Below, one piece after another: positions 1-10,466 of a DNA stretch of 64,000 nt (position 1 is the stretch's first letter; each line of letters opens with the position of its first letter). Source of the stretch: Cyanophora paradoxa (Eukaryota > Glaucocystophyceae > Cyanophorales > Cyanophoraceae). A model generated the notes under the pieces. The model had not been told where the DNA came from and ran no database searches. It saw only the letters and a program-made list of their open reading frames with translations. Both the position numbers and the translations under genes were made by a program. Location: assembly GCA_004431415.1 (NCBI GenBank), contig QPMI01000141.1:62001-126000 (forward strand), written 5' to 3'.

Positions 1-32
1 CCCGCCCGAGGGCCCACGCTGACGCCGCGCAG

Positions 33-1689
33 GCGAAGCGCAAGAAGGACCCGAACGCGCCGCAAGCCGCCCGCACCGCGTTCATGCTCTTCCAGCACGG
101 TGCGCTGCGCTCTCCGAGCCAGCAGCGACCGCCCCGCCCTCGGCCGAGGCGAGCGACGGGCGGCAGAGTACCGTGCGCGGCTGCACGAGGAGGAGCCGGG
201 TGTGCCGTTCGGCGAGCAGGGGAAGCGGACGGGGGCGGCCTGGAAGGCGCTGAACGCGGAGGAGAAGGCGGAGTGGGAGGCTCGGGCGCAGCAGGACAAG
301 CAGCGCTTCGATCAGGAGTGGGCCGAGTACAAGGAGCAGCATCCCGAGGCGGCGGAGGCCGCCGAGGCGCTCAAGGCTAGCGCCAAGCGGGTGCGCCGGC
401 CCCGCCCCGCGCGCCGCCGGCGCCTCCGAGCGTGCGCGCAGGCGCGGTCGGCGGGGAAGCTGAAGAAGGGCGCTGCGGCGGCGGCGGCGAAGGCGGCTGC
501 GGCGGACGACGAGCGGGACGAGCTGGAGGACGACGAGGAGGAGGGGCCGGCCGCCGGGCGCCCGGCGGCGGGGGCGGCGGAGGGCGAGGAGGGGGAGGGG
601 GAGGCGGTGTGGGAGGACGAGGAGGCGGCCGGCGGCTTCATGAACCCAGAGGCCGACGCGGGCGAGGAGGAGGACGAGGAGGAGCAGGAGGAGGCGCGCG
701 CCGCTTCGCCCCGCCCCTTGCGCCTCGCCCCGCGCCTGCCCAGCGCTGAGCGCCCCGCCGCAGGCCGCCCCGCCGGCGAAGCCCGCAGGCCGCCTGGTCA
801 CGCCGGCGATGCGCAGCAAGCAGCAGCAGCAGCAGCGGGTGCGCCCGCCCGTTGGGCGCCCCTGCGCTGGGCCGTGGCCGACCGAAGCGCGCAGGACTCA
901 GGGGAGAGCCGGCAGTCGACCGCGAAGAGCGCCGTCGTGTCCCTCGTGCGCCCCGCCGCGCCGCCCGCGGGCGGGGTCCGGGCGACGTCGACGTCGACGC
1001 GCGCCGCAGGAGAGCGACGAGGAGGGCGCGGGCGAGGGTGAGGAGGAGGAGGAGGACGGGGAGGGGGAAGAGCGGCGGCGGGCGGCGCAGCGGGAGGAAG
1101 AGGAGCGGAAGCAGAAGGCGGCGCAGGAGCGGCGGCGGCAGGAGGAGGCGGAGCGCCAGCGCCGCGAGAAGGAGAAGGAGAAGGAGGAGCAGGACAGGAA
1201 GCGCAAGGCAGCCGCCGCGCAGAAGCAGGCCGCCGAGCCGCCCCGCAGGGAGGCCGGGCAGGCCGCCCCCGGCCCCGCCCCCGCCCCCTCCTCCTCCACC
1301 GCCAAGAAGCCCCGTCCCAAGTGCCTCCGCCCCCGTACCCCTCCCCGCCCCGCCTGACCCGCGCTCGCAGCCCGCCGGCCGCGCCGCCGCGGGCTGCGCC
1401 GGCGGCGGCCGCGGCGAGCGCGCTGGTGCCCGAGAGCGGGCATCGAATGAACATTCGCGTCACACCCGACACGAAGGTCAGTACCCTTCCATCCCACTAC
1501 CACCGCCCCGCCGCTCTCTTGTTGACACTTCGCACCCCCGGGGCCCAGCTCTGGGTCAGGGGGGACATGCGTCTGGCCCCGGAGGCGCCCGAGGGGCCCG
1601 GCTGGAAGGCGTTCATCATCCCCTGGGGCCCGCGGGGGGAAATCCAGCAGCGGGCCGACGCCTGGGAGGCCATCATCCCCCCCTCCTAG
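33..1689 (+). CDS. HMG-box chromatin protein, 5' end outside the window
   Basis: The first visible exon (33-99) starts after an AG acceptor and reads AKRKKDPNAP...FMLFQH, the start of an HMG box. After an intron (100-148, GTGCGC donor) the box continues as EYRARLHEE...FGEQGKRTGAAWKALNAEEKAEWE...RFDQEWAEY. HMG boxes bind and bend DNA in chromatin. The rest is low complexity: acidic Glu/Asp stretches, a Gln run near 815-835 and a long Glu/Arg/Lys/Gln coiled coil (about 1020-1240). The last exon ends WEAIIPPS with stop TAG at 1687-1689 and contains a short folded-looking piece (LWVRGDMRLAPEAP). An intron at about 391-441 is inferred from its borders; its length is a multiple of three, so the frame stays open either way. 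The N-terminus lies upstream of base 1. The HMG assignment is firm; internal exon borders are approximate. Confidence 0.75.
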
Positions 1690-1798
1690 CCGCCCGCCGC
1701 CCCGCCCGTGTGCATGCGGCCCGGCCCGCCTCCCGAAATTTGACACCGGAACCAATGAGCGCGGAGGCTGGTTTGATCGGTGGCCCGATGAGACGATG

Positions 1799-1811
1799 AC
1801 TCTATATATAG
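1799..1811 (+). promoter_or_regulatory. TATA-like element
   Basis: The stretch TCTATATATAGCT lies about 60 bases before the ATG at 1864 of a 66-codon open frame (1864-2064). An almost identical TCTATATATAGCT occurs near 33599-33611. The spacing suits a TATA box, but the small frame downstream has no recognisable protein, so a promoter role is only possible. Confidence 0.2.
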
Positions 1812-2079
1812 CTGGACCGTCTGCCCGTACTCTCCCGCCCCGCCCCTTCGCGCGACAGAGGCCATGACGGGGTGCCAGGCTGCCAGCTCTAAACCCAACG
1901 CCTTTCACGTGCACCGCGCTGCCCAAAAGGCTCACGCCGCGGCCGTGGCACCGTCCACCCTTCTCTCCCCTGCTCACTCTAGATCTTGGTTCACTGCTCA
2001 CCCTCCCTCTCTCTTCTCTTCTCTCCCCACACCTCTTCGCTCCCCGCCGCACTCCGCTGACTAGGACTGTGGCACATTA

Positions 2080-2675
2080 ATTAACGGATTGAGCACCTTG
2101 GGACCGGGGTCACCGGGTTGCTCATCGGAGACCCGTGCTGTTGTCCTGAAGATCATCGGATCCGATGATCTAGACACATCATCGATATCATGATCATGGC
2201 ATGACATGGACGGAAGGGTCTCGCCGAGTCGAACTCTTCGAATTCTTCAAGCCGCTGAAGCTTAGGGCTTTCGATCGATCCCCCGGGCCCCGGGCCCCAT
2301 GGCCACTGGGCCATGCTTGATCGACTCGGCGAATTCGAAGCTTACTAAGTTAAGCCCGATTTCGCCAAGTTGCAGCTGCCAGGCCCTGAGGGCTGATCAT
2401 GATACACTAGTACTGATCATGAGTCAGCGGCGCTTACACGTTCAGACGCGCCGCGATCGCGACCCGACAGTCCTCACGGGCGCGATGCCGCAGTGCGCGA
2501 TCGCGCCGCGCCGCGGCGAATTCGAATTCGAAGCCTTCAAAAAAGGCTTGATCATGATGCCAGAAAACTAATTAAAGCGCTCGCTGCAAATTTTATTACC
2601 CGTAACCCCTAGATGCGCAAGCAAGCGGTTTGAGATTGGCTCAGAGCTTAAGATCTAGAGCTCGGACATCTAGAG

Positions 2676-2708
<33 letters not shown>

Positions 2709-2818
2709 AGCTCCCGGGCGCCTCCGAGGCTCGAATTCGAATTCGTGACACGGCGACTCGAGCTCAGTGATAACTGAGCTCACTGCGGCAGTCAGTCTCT
2801 ACTGCGGTACCCCCTCGT
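2080..2818. other. Palindrome-rich, gene-free spacer
   Basis: No credible gene is seen. The stretch is packed with short perfect palindromes: a 20-base one at 2151-2170 (GATCATCGGATCCGATGATC), CCCCGGGCCCCGGGCCCC near 2281, repeated GAATTCGAATTC near 2518 and 2733, and many GATC, TGATCA and AAGCTT sites. It is less GC-rich than the genes on either side and ends in a 31-base C run. Confidence 0.5.
2676..2706 (+). repeat. Poly-C run of 31 bases
   Basis: Uninterrupted C homopolymer between palindromic sequences. The length in the assembly may not be exact. Confidence 0.9.
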
Positions 2819-3980
2819 TCAGAATTCCCCCGCCTCAAACGCCTCCGCGGCCGAGTCGTCCGACTCCTGTACCCCCGCCTCGTGAGGGGGCGTGGGAGGA
2901 GAGGCCCCGCCCCCCGCACCATGGACCCGACCGGCGCGGCTGCGGCAGCTGCGAGTCCGCCGGTGGCGGCGGAGGGGGCCGACGCGCGCGCCGCCGGCGG
3001 GCGGAAGGTGCCGGCCATGCCTCCTACGTGATACCCCTCGTGCTTCCGCTTTGCACTGCCGGCGCCGCGTCAGGCGACCGAAGCGCCGCGCGGGGCGGGG
3101 CGGGGTGCGGACCTCCCCGAGCCTCGCTCCCGCGCCTTCTGGTTCTTGATCTCCGCGCCGCGGGCTCTGCGGCCGCGCCCGCGTCAGGGGGCTGAGGGTC
3201 CCGCGGGGGTGCGAGAGGGAAGGAAGGGCGGCTCGCTTCTTGTAGCTGCGCAGCGCGTGCGAGAGCAGGCGTGAGGCGGGAAGCGAGGAGGAGGGGCGGG
3301 GCGGGGGGGGGGGGGGGGGGGGGGCGCGGACGCACGCCATGGCGTCGTGGGGCCCGGACTCGATGGGGACGCCCTCGAAGAGCCAGGCGCGGAGGGCGGC
3401 GCGCTGCTGCGGCGAGTGCAGCGAGCAGTTCTTCGTGTTCGCGCACAGCTTCCCTGAGCAAGGCGTCAGAGGAGGAGGCCGGGGCGGAGGCGGAGGCGGA
3501 GGGGGCGGGGGGCGGCTCGCCTGTGGCGGCGGACATGACGCCGCAGTAGCGCTCGAGGACGACGCGGAGCTTGCGGATGAGGCCCTCGGGGAGGCCCGAG
3601 GCCGCCGCCGCCGCCGACTCGTCGGGCGCCCCCGGGCCCGCCGGCACCACCAGCGCGAAGCTCGCGATGATCGTGTCCGCCGCTGCGCCGCCCCCCCGGA
3701 GGAGGGGGAGGGGGGTCAGGCCCCCGCAAAGGGCCGGGGAGCGTCGCGGGCTCGCTGCGCGGCGGGCGCGGCGCACAGGCCTCGAGCATGGAGGGGGTGA
3801 CCGAGGCCGGCGTGACGGGCGGCGGCTTCCCCTTCCGCAGCGCCGCCGCCGCCGCCGCCGCAGCCGCGGCCGCCGCCCCGCCGCGGCTCCCCGCCCCGCC
3901 CCCGGCCCTGGGGTACCTGCGCAGCGCCGCTCGAACGGGGTACGGGGAATGGGGGCGGAGAGGTACACACGCGGAAGGTT
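2819..3980 (-). CDS. Unassigned minus-strand exons, acidic C-terminus
   Basis: Not recognised. Coding signal on the minus strand includes VTPASVTPSMLEA (about 3785-3830), then, after an intron, ADTIIASFALVVPAG and GLIRKLRVVLERYCGVM (about 3530-3680), and a helix LLREAVREHEELLAALAAAA. The last piece ends EAGVQESDDSAAEAFEAGEF at a stop at 2819-2821. A 22-base G run (3303-3324) sits in a likely intron. No ATG is secure at the 5' end, and the exons follow the SGF11-like gene on the same strand, so they could be that gene's 3' part if its apparent stop at 4095 lies in an intron. The N-terminal boundary is a guess. Confidence 0.35.
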
Positions 3981-4094
3981 CGCTGAGGTCGTCGGCAGAG
4001 GCGCCGTCGCCGCCCTCCTGCGGCCCCCGCGCGCTCAGCCCCGGCCCTCCGCCCGAGCGGTCGGGTGGAGCACTAGCGCGGGGTTGGGGGCGAG

Positions 4095-5644
4095 CTAGAG
4101 GGCCAACGAGCAAGATTCGAGGCGATGCCAGATCTTAAGATCGGAGGGCGCTTCCACCGCTCGGCGCTCTCTCAGCCGGGGCGCCAAGGCCCGGCCGTCG
4201 CCCCCGGGGCGGAAGCAAAGCTTTGGAGCGTGGAGGGGCGGGCGCACGAGGTCGGAGGAGGCGAGGGACTCGCGGGCGCGCTCCTTCGCCAGCCGGGACG
4301 CCCCCCGGCCCCCGACCTGCCCCGCCCCCGCCCGTCAGCGCCCGCTGAGCGGAGGGATAGGGCGAGGGCGGGGCGGAGCGAGGGAGTGCGCACCAGGAGG
4401 CACTTCTCGAGGTGGGGGGCGAGGCGCGAGGCGACGACGGGCCGGCGGCACACCGCGCACTCCAGCGGCTCCGCCGGCGCCCCCGCCCGGTTCCCGAAGA
4501 TGTCGCCCCCGGGCCCCCGCAGCGGCGGCAGGCTCGCCGGCGGCCCCGCCCCCGCCTCCACCTGCCCGCACTGCGCCGCGGGCGAGGAGCGGGCTCAGGC
4601 GGGGCGCGCCCAACCGGGGGCGGGGCGGGGCGGGGCGGGGGCGGGGGCACCTGGGGGCACCAGGCGCCGGTGCGGGCCTCGCGGTGGGCCTCGAAGGCGA
4701 CGTCCTCGCAGGCCTCCTCGAGCAGCTCGCCGAGCGCCTCCACCGCCAGCGCCGCCTGCACGCACCCGTGCCCCGCGGGGGCGTCCGGCCCCAGCTCCTC
4801 CAGCAGCCGCCGCCCGTGCGCCAGCCCCGCCAGCAGCGCCGCCAGCGCGTCCCGCCGCCCCCGCGCCTCCCCAGCTCCCGCTCCGCCCGCTGCCTCTCGG
4901 GTCCACCCCCGCGCCCCCGCCCCGCCCCGCCCCCGCCGCCGCCGCCGCTGCTGCTGCCGCCGCCTCCGCCCGCGCCCGCGCCGCCGCGGCTTTCGCCGCC
5001 GATATCGCCGCAGCGCCGCTCAGCGGTCGCTTGAAGGGAATACCGAGCCTGGCGGGGGCGTGAGGGGCGGGGCGCGGGCGGGCCGGGGGCGGCTAGGGGG
5101 GTACGAGCGCACTCGGTCTTGGATGCGGGGCGGTCCTTGCGCTTCTTGCCGGGGCTCGCGTAGGGGGACATGGGGGTGGTGGGGGTGACGGGGGCCGGGG
5201 GGAAGGCGGGGGGAGGTGGCGGGGGCAGGCCGGCGCCCGAGGGGGTCGTCGGTTCCGATGCGGACGCGGGGCTCACGCCGCCGGACTCGAGCCCCGCTAG
5301 CGCGGCCAGCTCGGATCGCTTCAGGAACTTGCCTGCGCGGGTCCGGCGTGAGCGGCGAGCGCGGAAGGGTCCTGCAGACCCAGCGAACCATCCGGCGAGC
5401 GCCGCGGGAGCCCCTGAATCGCCCCGCCCCGCCGCGGGGAGCTGCCTGCCGAGAGCGGGCCGGCCTCTGATGGCGTGAGGATCGGTGGCAGCCCCGCGGA
5501 CGAATATCCTTCGCCCCACGCGCGCTGCAGCTTGGCGGGGCGCCCGCCTCGCCCGCCGCGCCCGCCGCGGCCTCCACGATACGACGATGCGCCGAATACA
5601 TCGTCGTCGTCTGTGCTAGCATTGTCTGAGCTATAGCTATACAT
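4095..5644 (-). CDS. SGF11: SGF11-like subunit of the SAGA deubiquitinase module
   Basis: The diagnostic exon (about 4385-4560) encodes ECAVCRRPVVASRLAPHLEKC, matching the C-x2-C ... APHLEKC zinc finger of Sgf11/ATXN7L3. Upstream (about 4660-4850) is the helix ALGELLEEACEDVAFEAHRE, the usual N-terminal Sgf11 helix that packs in the SAGA deubiquitinase module. The next exon starts VGGRGASRLAKERARE, matching the basic tail after the finger in yeast and animal proteins, and ends at TAG 4095-4097. In those organisms the module removes ubiquitin from histone H2B in the nucleus. The 5' exons are less certain: ATG 5642-5644 opens MYSYSSDNASTDDDD with a Gly/Arg repeat, followed by a Pro-rich exon ending GKKRKDRPASKTEC, making the protein longer than typical Sgf11. 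They could be a separate gene. Confidence 0.65.
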
Positions 5645-5967
5645 CTCTGCTGCTGCCCGGGGCTGGCCGCCAGCGCTCGCGCTGCAGATTCGAAGCTGCC
5701 GCCACCCGGGCTATAGGCTGGGCTCTCCTCAACAAGATCTGCTCTTCCCGCATGCGCCAACGACTCGAAAACGCTGCGGGCGGAGCTGCGCGCGTGAGCG
5801 GGGAGATTTCGAACGGGTTGCGGGCGGGTCCGACCTCGGTGCTTCAATAGCGTATTTGGATGGCTGCCTGGCGTTTTCGAAGACGCGCGCGTGTCGTGCG
5901 TGCCTCCTCTGCGAGTCGAGGGTCTTTCACCGGGTACAGGATTCTTCTCTGCCATCTTCGAGCAGCG

Positions 5968-7061
5968 ATGGATTTCGTGCCTCAGACGACCGACGCGGAC
6001 GATGCGGACGAGGAGCTCATCGCGCGGGAGAAGGAATACCCCGCGCCGCGCTGGCAGGTGCGCTGACCTCCTCAAGACCCGCGAGCCCGCCGTGCCTCGC
6101 GCGAAGGCGAGCGTTTGACGGGAATGATCGCGCAAGCAGGCTCACGCCGGCGCGCCGGCCCCCTCGGGCGTGCGTACGCTCGTCGTTGGTATCCGAGGCC
6201 TCGGGGCGTGCGCCCTCCACGCGGCGCTGAGCGGCCTGCACCTGGAGCTGCGGGCGGACATCGTCATTCCAGATCAGCAACCGCCGGTACGCCGTCATCC
6301 CCGAACGGGCGGCCTGCGGTCCGGCCATTGACCGCAGCCACGCCAGGCGCACACGGGGGTGGTGCCGAGGATGGCGCGGGAGACGTGCTGCGCGGTGTGC
6401 GCCTCGCCAGAGGTTCCGGAGGCGCTCTTCGTCTTCGCTCAGGGCCCTGTGCCCGAGGAGCGCGCTGGCGCCTGGGCCCGCCTCCTCCTCGAGCACACCG
6501 GCGCCGAGCGGCGCGCGACGCCTGCCCCGCTCGCGCGCGTGCGTGCGCGCGCCTCATGGATCTCGAACGCAGCGTGCTCGTTCTGGACGGGATCGCGGAG
6601 GGGCAGTACCGCTGCGAGGACCGGGACGCGGCGCAGCCGCCCCTGCTCCGGCACCTCGCCTCCTCCAAGCATTACGCGCGCCCCGTACCCCCCAAATCTC
6701 TCGTACCCCCTCCGACGCTTTCTCGCGCAGGAGGGCGAGCTCGCGCGGGCGGGCCTCGCGCCGCTGGAGCCGCCCAACTGCGCCGAGCGCGCCACCGCCG
6801 CCCTCCTCCAGCGGGTACCCCCCTCCCCCCCCCCCCCCCCCCCTCCAGAATCCCTTACCCCCTTCGCAGTGCGAGGCGTCGGGGCGGGCGTGCGCGGCGG
6901 TGCTGTCGCTGCAGGACCGCACGGGCCCCGGCGCCGCAAGCGCGGGGGCCCTCCTGGCGCCCCTAAGGGCCCTCCTGCCCGCCCTCCCCGCACCCAAGCC
7001 CGGCGCCCTCGCCACGGCCCTCGCCGGCCTCGGCCCCGTCTCCAGCCCCGTCTACCTCTAA
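5968..7061 (+). CDS. PSMG1: Proteasome assembly chaperone 1 (PSMG1/PAC1)
   Basis: ATG 5968 opens MDFVPQTTDADDADEELIAR. Short exons follow: VRTLVVGIRGLGACALHAAL, ETCCAVCASPEVPEALFVFAQ, ERSVLVLDGIAEGQYRC, PPLLRHLASS, EPPNCAERATAALLQ, CEASGRACAAVLSLQDRTGP and a Leu/Ala-rich tail. Order and motifs follow PSMG1, whose partner PSMG2 helps it assemble the proteasome alpha ring. The protein ends SPVYL: Val-Tyr-Leu is an HbYX tail, used by such chaperones to dock between alpha subunits. Introns are about 50-80 bases; two begin GTACCCCC, one of them with a long C run (about 6818-6865). The gene ends 77 bases before a convergent minus-strand gene. Individual junctions in the middle are approximate. Confidence 0.8.
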
Positions 7062-7138
7062 TGTATAATCGCCCCGACATATTCAGCAATACATAATTTA
7101 GATGCCGTCTCTCCTTCACAGTGAAGCGGGGGCGGGGG

Positions 7139-7896
7139 CTAGGCGGGGGCGGAGGGGACGCCCCCCGGGGCGAGGCGGTCGAGGAGGGCGGCGAACTGGG
7201 GCCCGAGCCGCTGCACCGCCGCCAGCGCCTCGTCGCACGCCTGCGGCCACCCGCCCCGCCCCGCGCCCCGCTGGCCTTTGGCGCCGGCGCCGGGGCCGGC
7301 GCCGGGGCGGGCGGGGCGGGGCGGGCGGGGCGGCGGCGGGGGCGGCGAGGGTCTCGGCGAGGGCGCGCAGGCCGAGGAGCTCGGCCTCCGCCGGCGAGAC
7401 CCGCAGCTGCCCCGCCACTGCCACCGCGTCAGCTGCGCCACTGCCATGCAACGCCCGGAAGGGGAGAAGTGGGAGGGTACCGGCGAGGGCGACCTGGGGC
7501 CCGAAGCGGTCGCGGGCGTCGGGCGCGGCGCTCGTCTGAGCGTTCTCCTCCACCGTCTGCTCAGATCAGATCAGATCAGATCATATATCGTCTCTCGCGT
7601 TTGCCGAGTTACTGAGCTACATTCGCGCGCCGCACGCGCGCACCTGGGGCGGGAGGCTGCGGCGCCGCTGGCTCGCCGACCGCTCCAGTGTTGCCGGGGC
7701 CGGGGCCGGGGCCGGCGCCGGCATCGCGATCGCTGCCGGGCGGGGCCTCAGAGGACGGGGGTAGAGGATGGCTGGGATCGGGGTCTGGGGGGTACCGGGT
7801 GCGAGGACGTCCTCTTGGAAGATGCGGCGGCGGAGGAACGCGACGGGGAAGCTCTTGCCGCCCCCGTCCCCTGCGCAGGGCCTCGCGTCTGGCCAT
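7139..7896 (-). CDS. Unassigned minus-strand protein
   Basis: Not recognised. Likely exons read GGKSFPVAFLRRRIFQEDVL (about 7800-7870), NAQTSAAPDARDRFGPQVAL (about 7480-7550), ADAVAVAGQLRVSPAEAELL followed by GLRALAETL (about 7350-7440) and ACDEALAAVQRLGPQFAALL leading to a stop at 7139-7141. The Ala/Leu helical pattern suggests a small helical protein. The ATG at 7894-7896 is the nearest start, but its junction to the next exon is not clear. A (GATCA)n microsatellite at 7561-7582 falls in a presumed intron. Confidence 0.4.
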
Positions 7897-8000
7897 CGGC
7901 GGCCGCGGGCCGCGAGGAGGGGCGGGGAGGGGGTGCTCGACCGCGCGGCTCTAGCTATTCACGTAAATGATGGTGTTTCAGCTTAGTGCAATCCAGGCTC

Positions 8001-10051
8001 TTAGCCTGGGCTCGCGGGGGCCGGACCGCTCGGGGGGTCGAGGATGTCGAGGAGGCGGGCGAGGTGCCACTGGACGACGAGCGCGCGCGCCCCGTACCGC
8101 CCGAAGTCCGGCTGCTGCGCCCCGGCCCCGCCCCGCCCGCCGCCTCGGCACAGGGCGGGGCGGAGGGGGCGAGCGCGAGCGCGTGCACCGTGGACATGCG
8201 GAGGATGTCGTCTGCGGCGGAGCGGGGCGGGCGGGCGGGGCGCGGGGGGATCGGCGGAGGCGGAGGGCGGGGCGGGGGCCGGGGCCGGGCCGGGGCGCGC
8301 ACCCTTGAGCTTCCAGGCGGCGTTCTCGAACTCGGCGCGCGCCGCCTCCGAGCTCGCCCGCGCCCCGACGCCCGGCCCCGGCCCCGGGGTGGGGCGCGGG
8401 CCCCGGGGCCCCGCCACGGGGCCCGGGGCGAGGGCGGGCCCGCCGATGAGGTCCACGAAGTCGAGGTACGAGATCGTCGTCAGGCCCGCCTGCGATCCCG
8501 TCAGCCGGAGCCGGAGCGACCTCTTCGCTCTCTTCTTCTTCAAGGGCGGGCCTCGGGGCTGTTGCCGCGGGAGCCGCGGAGGGGCACGCCCCGCAGCTGC
8601 GCCTCCTCCGCCGTCGCGGGGGCCACCATCAGCTCCCCCAGCAGCCGCTGCTCCCCTGCCCCGCCCTCAGGTGGGATGGGGGGGGGGGGAAGGGGGGCGG
8701 GGTACCCTTGTAGAGCTTGAGGACGTCGAGGAGCGGGGGCGGGGGCGGGTCGGGCCCCCGCTCGGGCGCCCCCTTCTCCCGCGGCGCCTGCCGCCCCCCC
8801 GCGAGCTCAGCGCGAGCGAGCAGCGGAGGGAAAGCGGAGGGGCGGGGCGCCTGGGGCAGGTGGACGCGGCGCTTGAGCTCCTCGCCCATCCGCAGCGCCC
8901 GCTGGGCCCCCGGCCCGAAGCCGAAGAGCTCCTGCGCGGGCCCCCCGGCTCAGCGCGGGTACCGGGCGCGGGCCTCCGAGAGGGCGCGCCCTGAGCTTCT
9001 TGGCGGCGATCTCCTCCTTCGCCTTGTCCTGCCCCCCGGCTCCCCACGTTCGAGACGAAGACCCATCCCAGAGGCGGGGCGGGGCGGGGCGGGGGGTACG
9101 ATGATGCGGGCGAGCTCGGCGCGGTTGAGGGGCCGGGGCGCGCCCTCCGCCGGCCGCCTCCGCGCCCCGATCTCCTCCGCCAGCAGCCGTACCAGCTCCT
9201 CCACTGCGCACGAAGGTTAGGGGGTGGGGCGGGGTGGGGGGTACGTCGAGCGGGCGGGGGCGCGGACCGTAGGCGACCTGGATGGGGTGCGGCCAGGAGG
9301 GCTTGGAATCGGGGTACCACGATGCCGGGAGGTCCACCCCCCGGGCGCTCGTCGCGAGGCAGTTTCGCCACTGCTGCGTCATGTAGTCCGCCAGCTGGCG
9401 TACCCCAGGTCCCGTCAGCAGCGGCCGGCTCGTCGGCTCGCTGAGTTAGAGGGGGGTACCGCTTGGTCTAGGAGGTCGGACAGCCGCTTCCCTGCGGCGG
9501 CGCGGCGCGGCGCGGCGCGCGCCGTAAGCGAGAGCGCGATCGCGGCGCGGAGGCGCGGCCCGGCTCGCACCTGGCTCAGAGGAGAACGCGCCGACGATCT
9601 GCAGGGCGGGCGCTCGATCGTGAGGGCCGCAGGGGTACGACAAAGCCGGAGGGGTACGGGAAGGGAGCGGAGCGCACGTCCTGCTGGGCGGACCGCACGT
9701 GCGCCGCCTCCTGCCGCTTCCGGTACCGCAGCAGGTTCTGCGGGGGGTACCGGTCGGCTGAGGTGGGGGGGGGGCGACGGAAGGAAGGGGGGTAGAGGGA
9801 CCTCGAGCTCCTCGATGGACTCGCTCTCCTCGTCCTCGAGCTCGCCGGCCCCGCGCCCCGCGCCCCCGCCCCCGCCTCCCGCCGGGCCGGCCCCCACGCC
9901 CGGGTGGACGCTGGGGCCGCGGCCCCCTCTGAAGATCGAGGCGACGGTCCGCCAGCCGGAGCCGGGCGCGGGCCCCGACCCCCGACTCGCCAGCTCCGCC
10001 CGCTTCGCCTGCCGGGATCCGCGCCGCCGCCTTCAGCTTGGCGGAGGGCAC
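8001..10051 (-). CDS. Unassigned protein with about twelve short exons
   Basis: Not recognised, but a chain of in-phase exons with good splice borders supports a real gene. In order: an acidic exon ending EDEESESIEELE (about 9802-9860), NLLRYRKRQEAAHVRSAQQ, IVGAFSSEP, RLSDLLDQA, ADYMTQQWRNCLATSARG through DSKPSWPHPIQ (about 9280-9400), VEELVRLLAEEIGARR through LNRAELARII, DKAKEEIAAKKLR, ELFGFGPGAQRALRMGEELK, a short LLDVLKLYK, LLGELMVAPATAEEAQLRG, GLTTISYLDFVDLIGG, SEAARAEFENAAWKLKG, DDILRMSTVHALALAP and DFGRYGARALVVQWHLARLL. The stop is at 8001. Several introns start GTACCCC or GC. The 5' start is unresolved: the ATG at 10051 is in a different frame from the next exon, so an upstream exon or different start is likely. 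Confidence 0.5.
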
Positions 10052-10466
10052 TTAAGATAGGGCGGAGCTCGAGGACGCTCGAATTGACGGAACGCGACCG
10101 GTACTAGAACCAACGGCACTTTGAAACTCGCCTAGAATTCGAAACAACTAGAGTCGCGCCTAGCAGCTCAACGTACAAATCGAGGCGAGATGCCTTTAGA
10201 ATTAGCAACTTCGCCCGAGTTCTCATCTAACTTCATCTATAATGGGCAACGTCTGACGATCGAACTTCGATCTAAAAAACGGTGCCGAGGGTCTAAACCG
10301 GACAGCGAGGGCGCCGGCGGGCCGCCTCAAGGGGATCTAGGGTCTTATACGATTCGGAAACGAAATGCAATGCCAGGAAGCGCGTGATGTTAGAGACGAG
10401 GATCGTAGAGTGAGTGCATAGACGCGCGGGAGTGCGGAACTGGCCTCTTTCCCCCGCCCCGCCCCT
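10052..10466. other. Gene-free spacer
   Basis: About 415 bases, less GC-rich than the genes around it. A 65-codon open frame at 10190-10387 (+) has no family resemblance and no splice partners, so I see no gene here. Confidence 0.5.

Noticed and set aside
1864-2064. 66-codon frame downstream of a TATA-like box
   Set aside because: Low-complexity Ser/Pro translation with no recognisable domain. I kept only the TATA-like element, at low confidence.
2299-2571. 90-codon plus-strand frame in the palindrome-rich spacer
   Set aside because: Its sequence is made of palindromic restriction-like sites and has no protein similarity or splice partners.
5020-6135. 371-codon minus-strand frame spanning the SGF11 and PSMG1 starts
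   Set aside because: Runs antisense through the PSMG1 first exon and out of frame with the SGF11 exons. The translation shows no motif.
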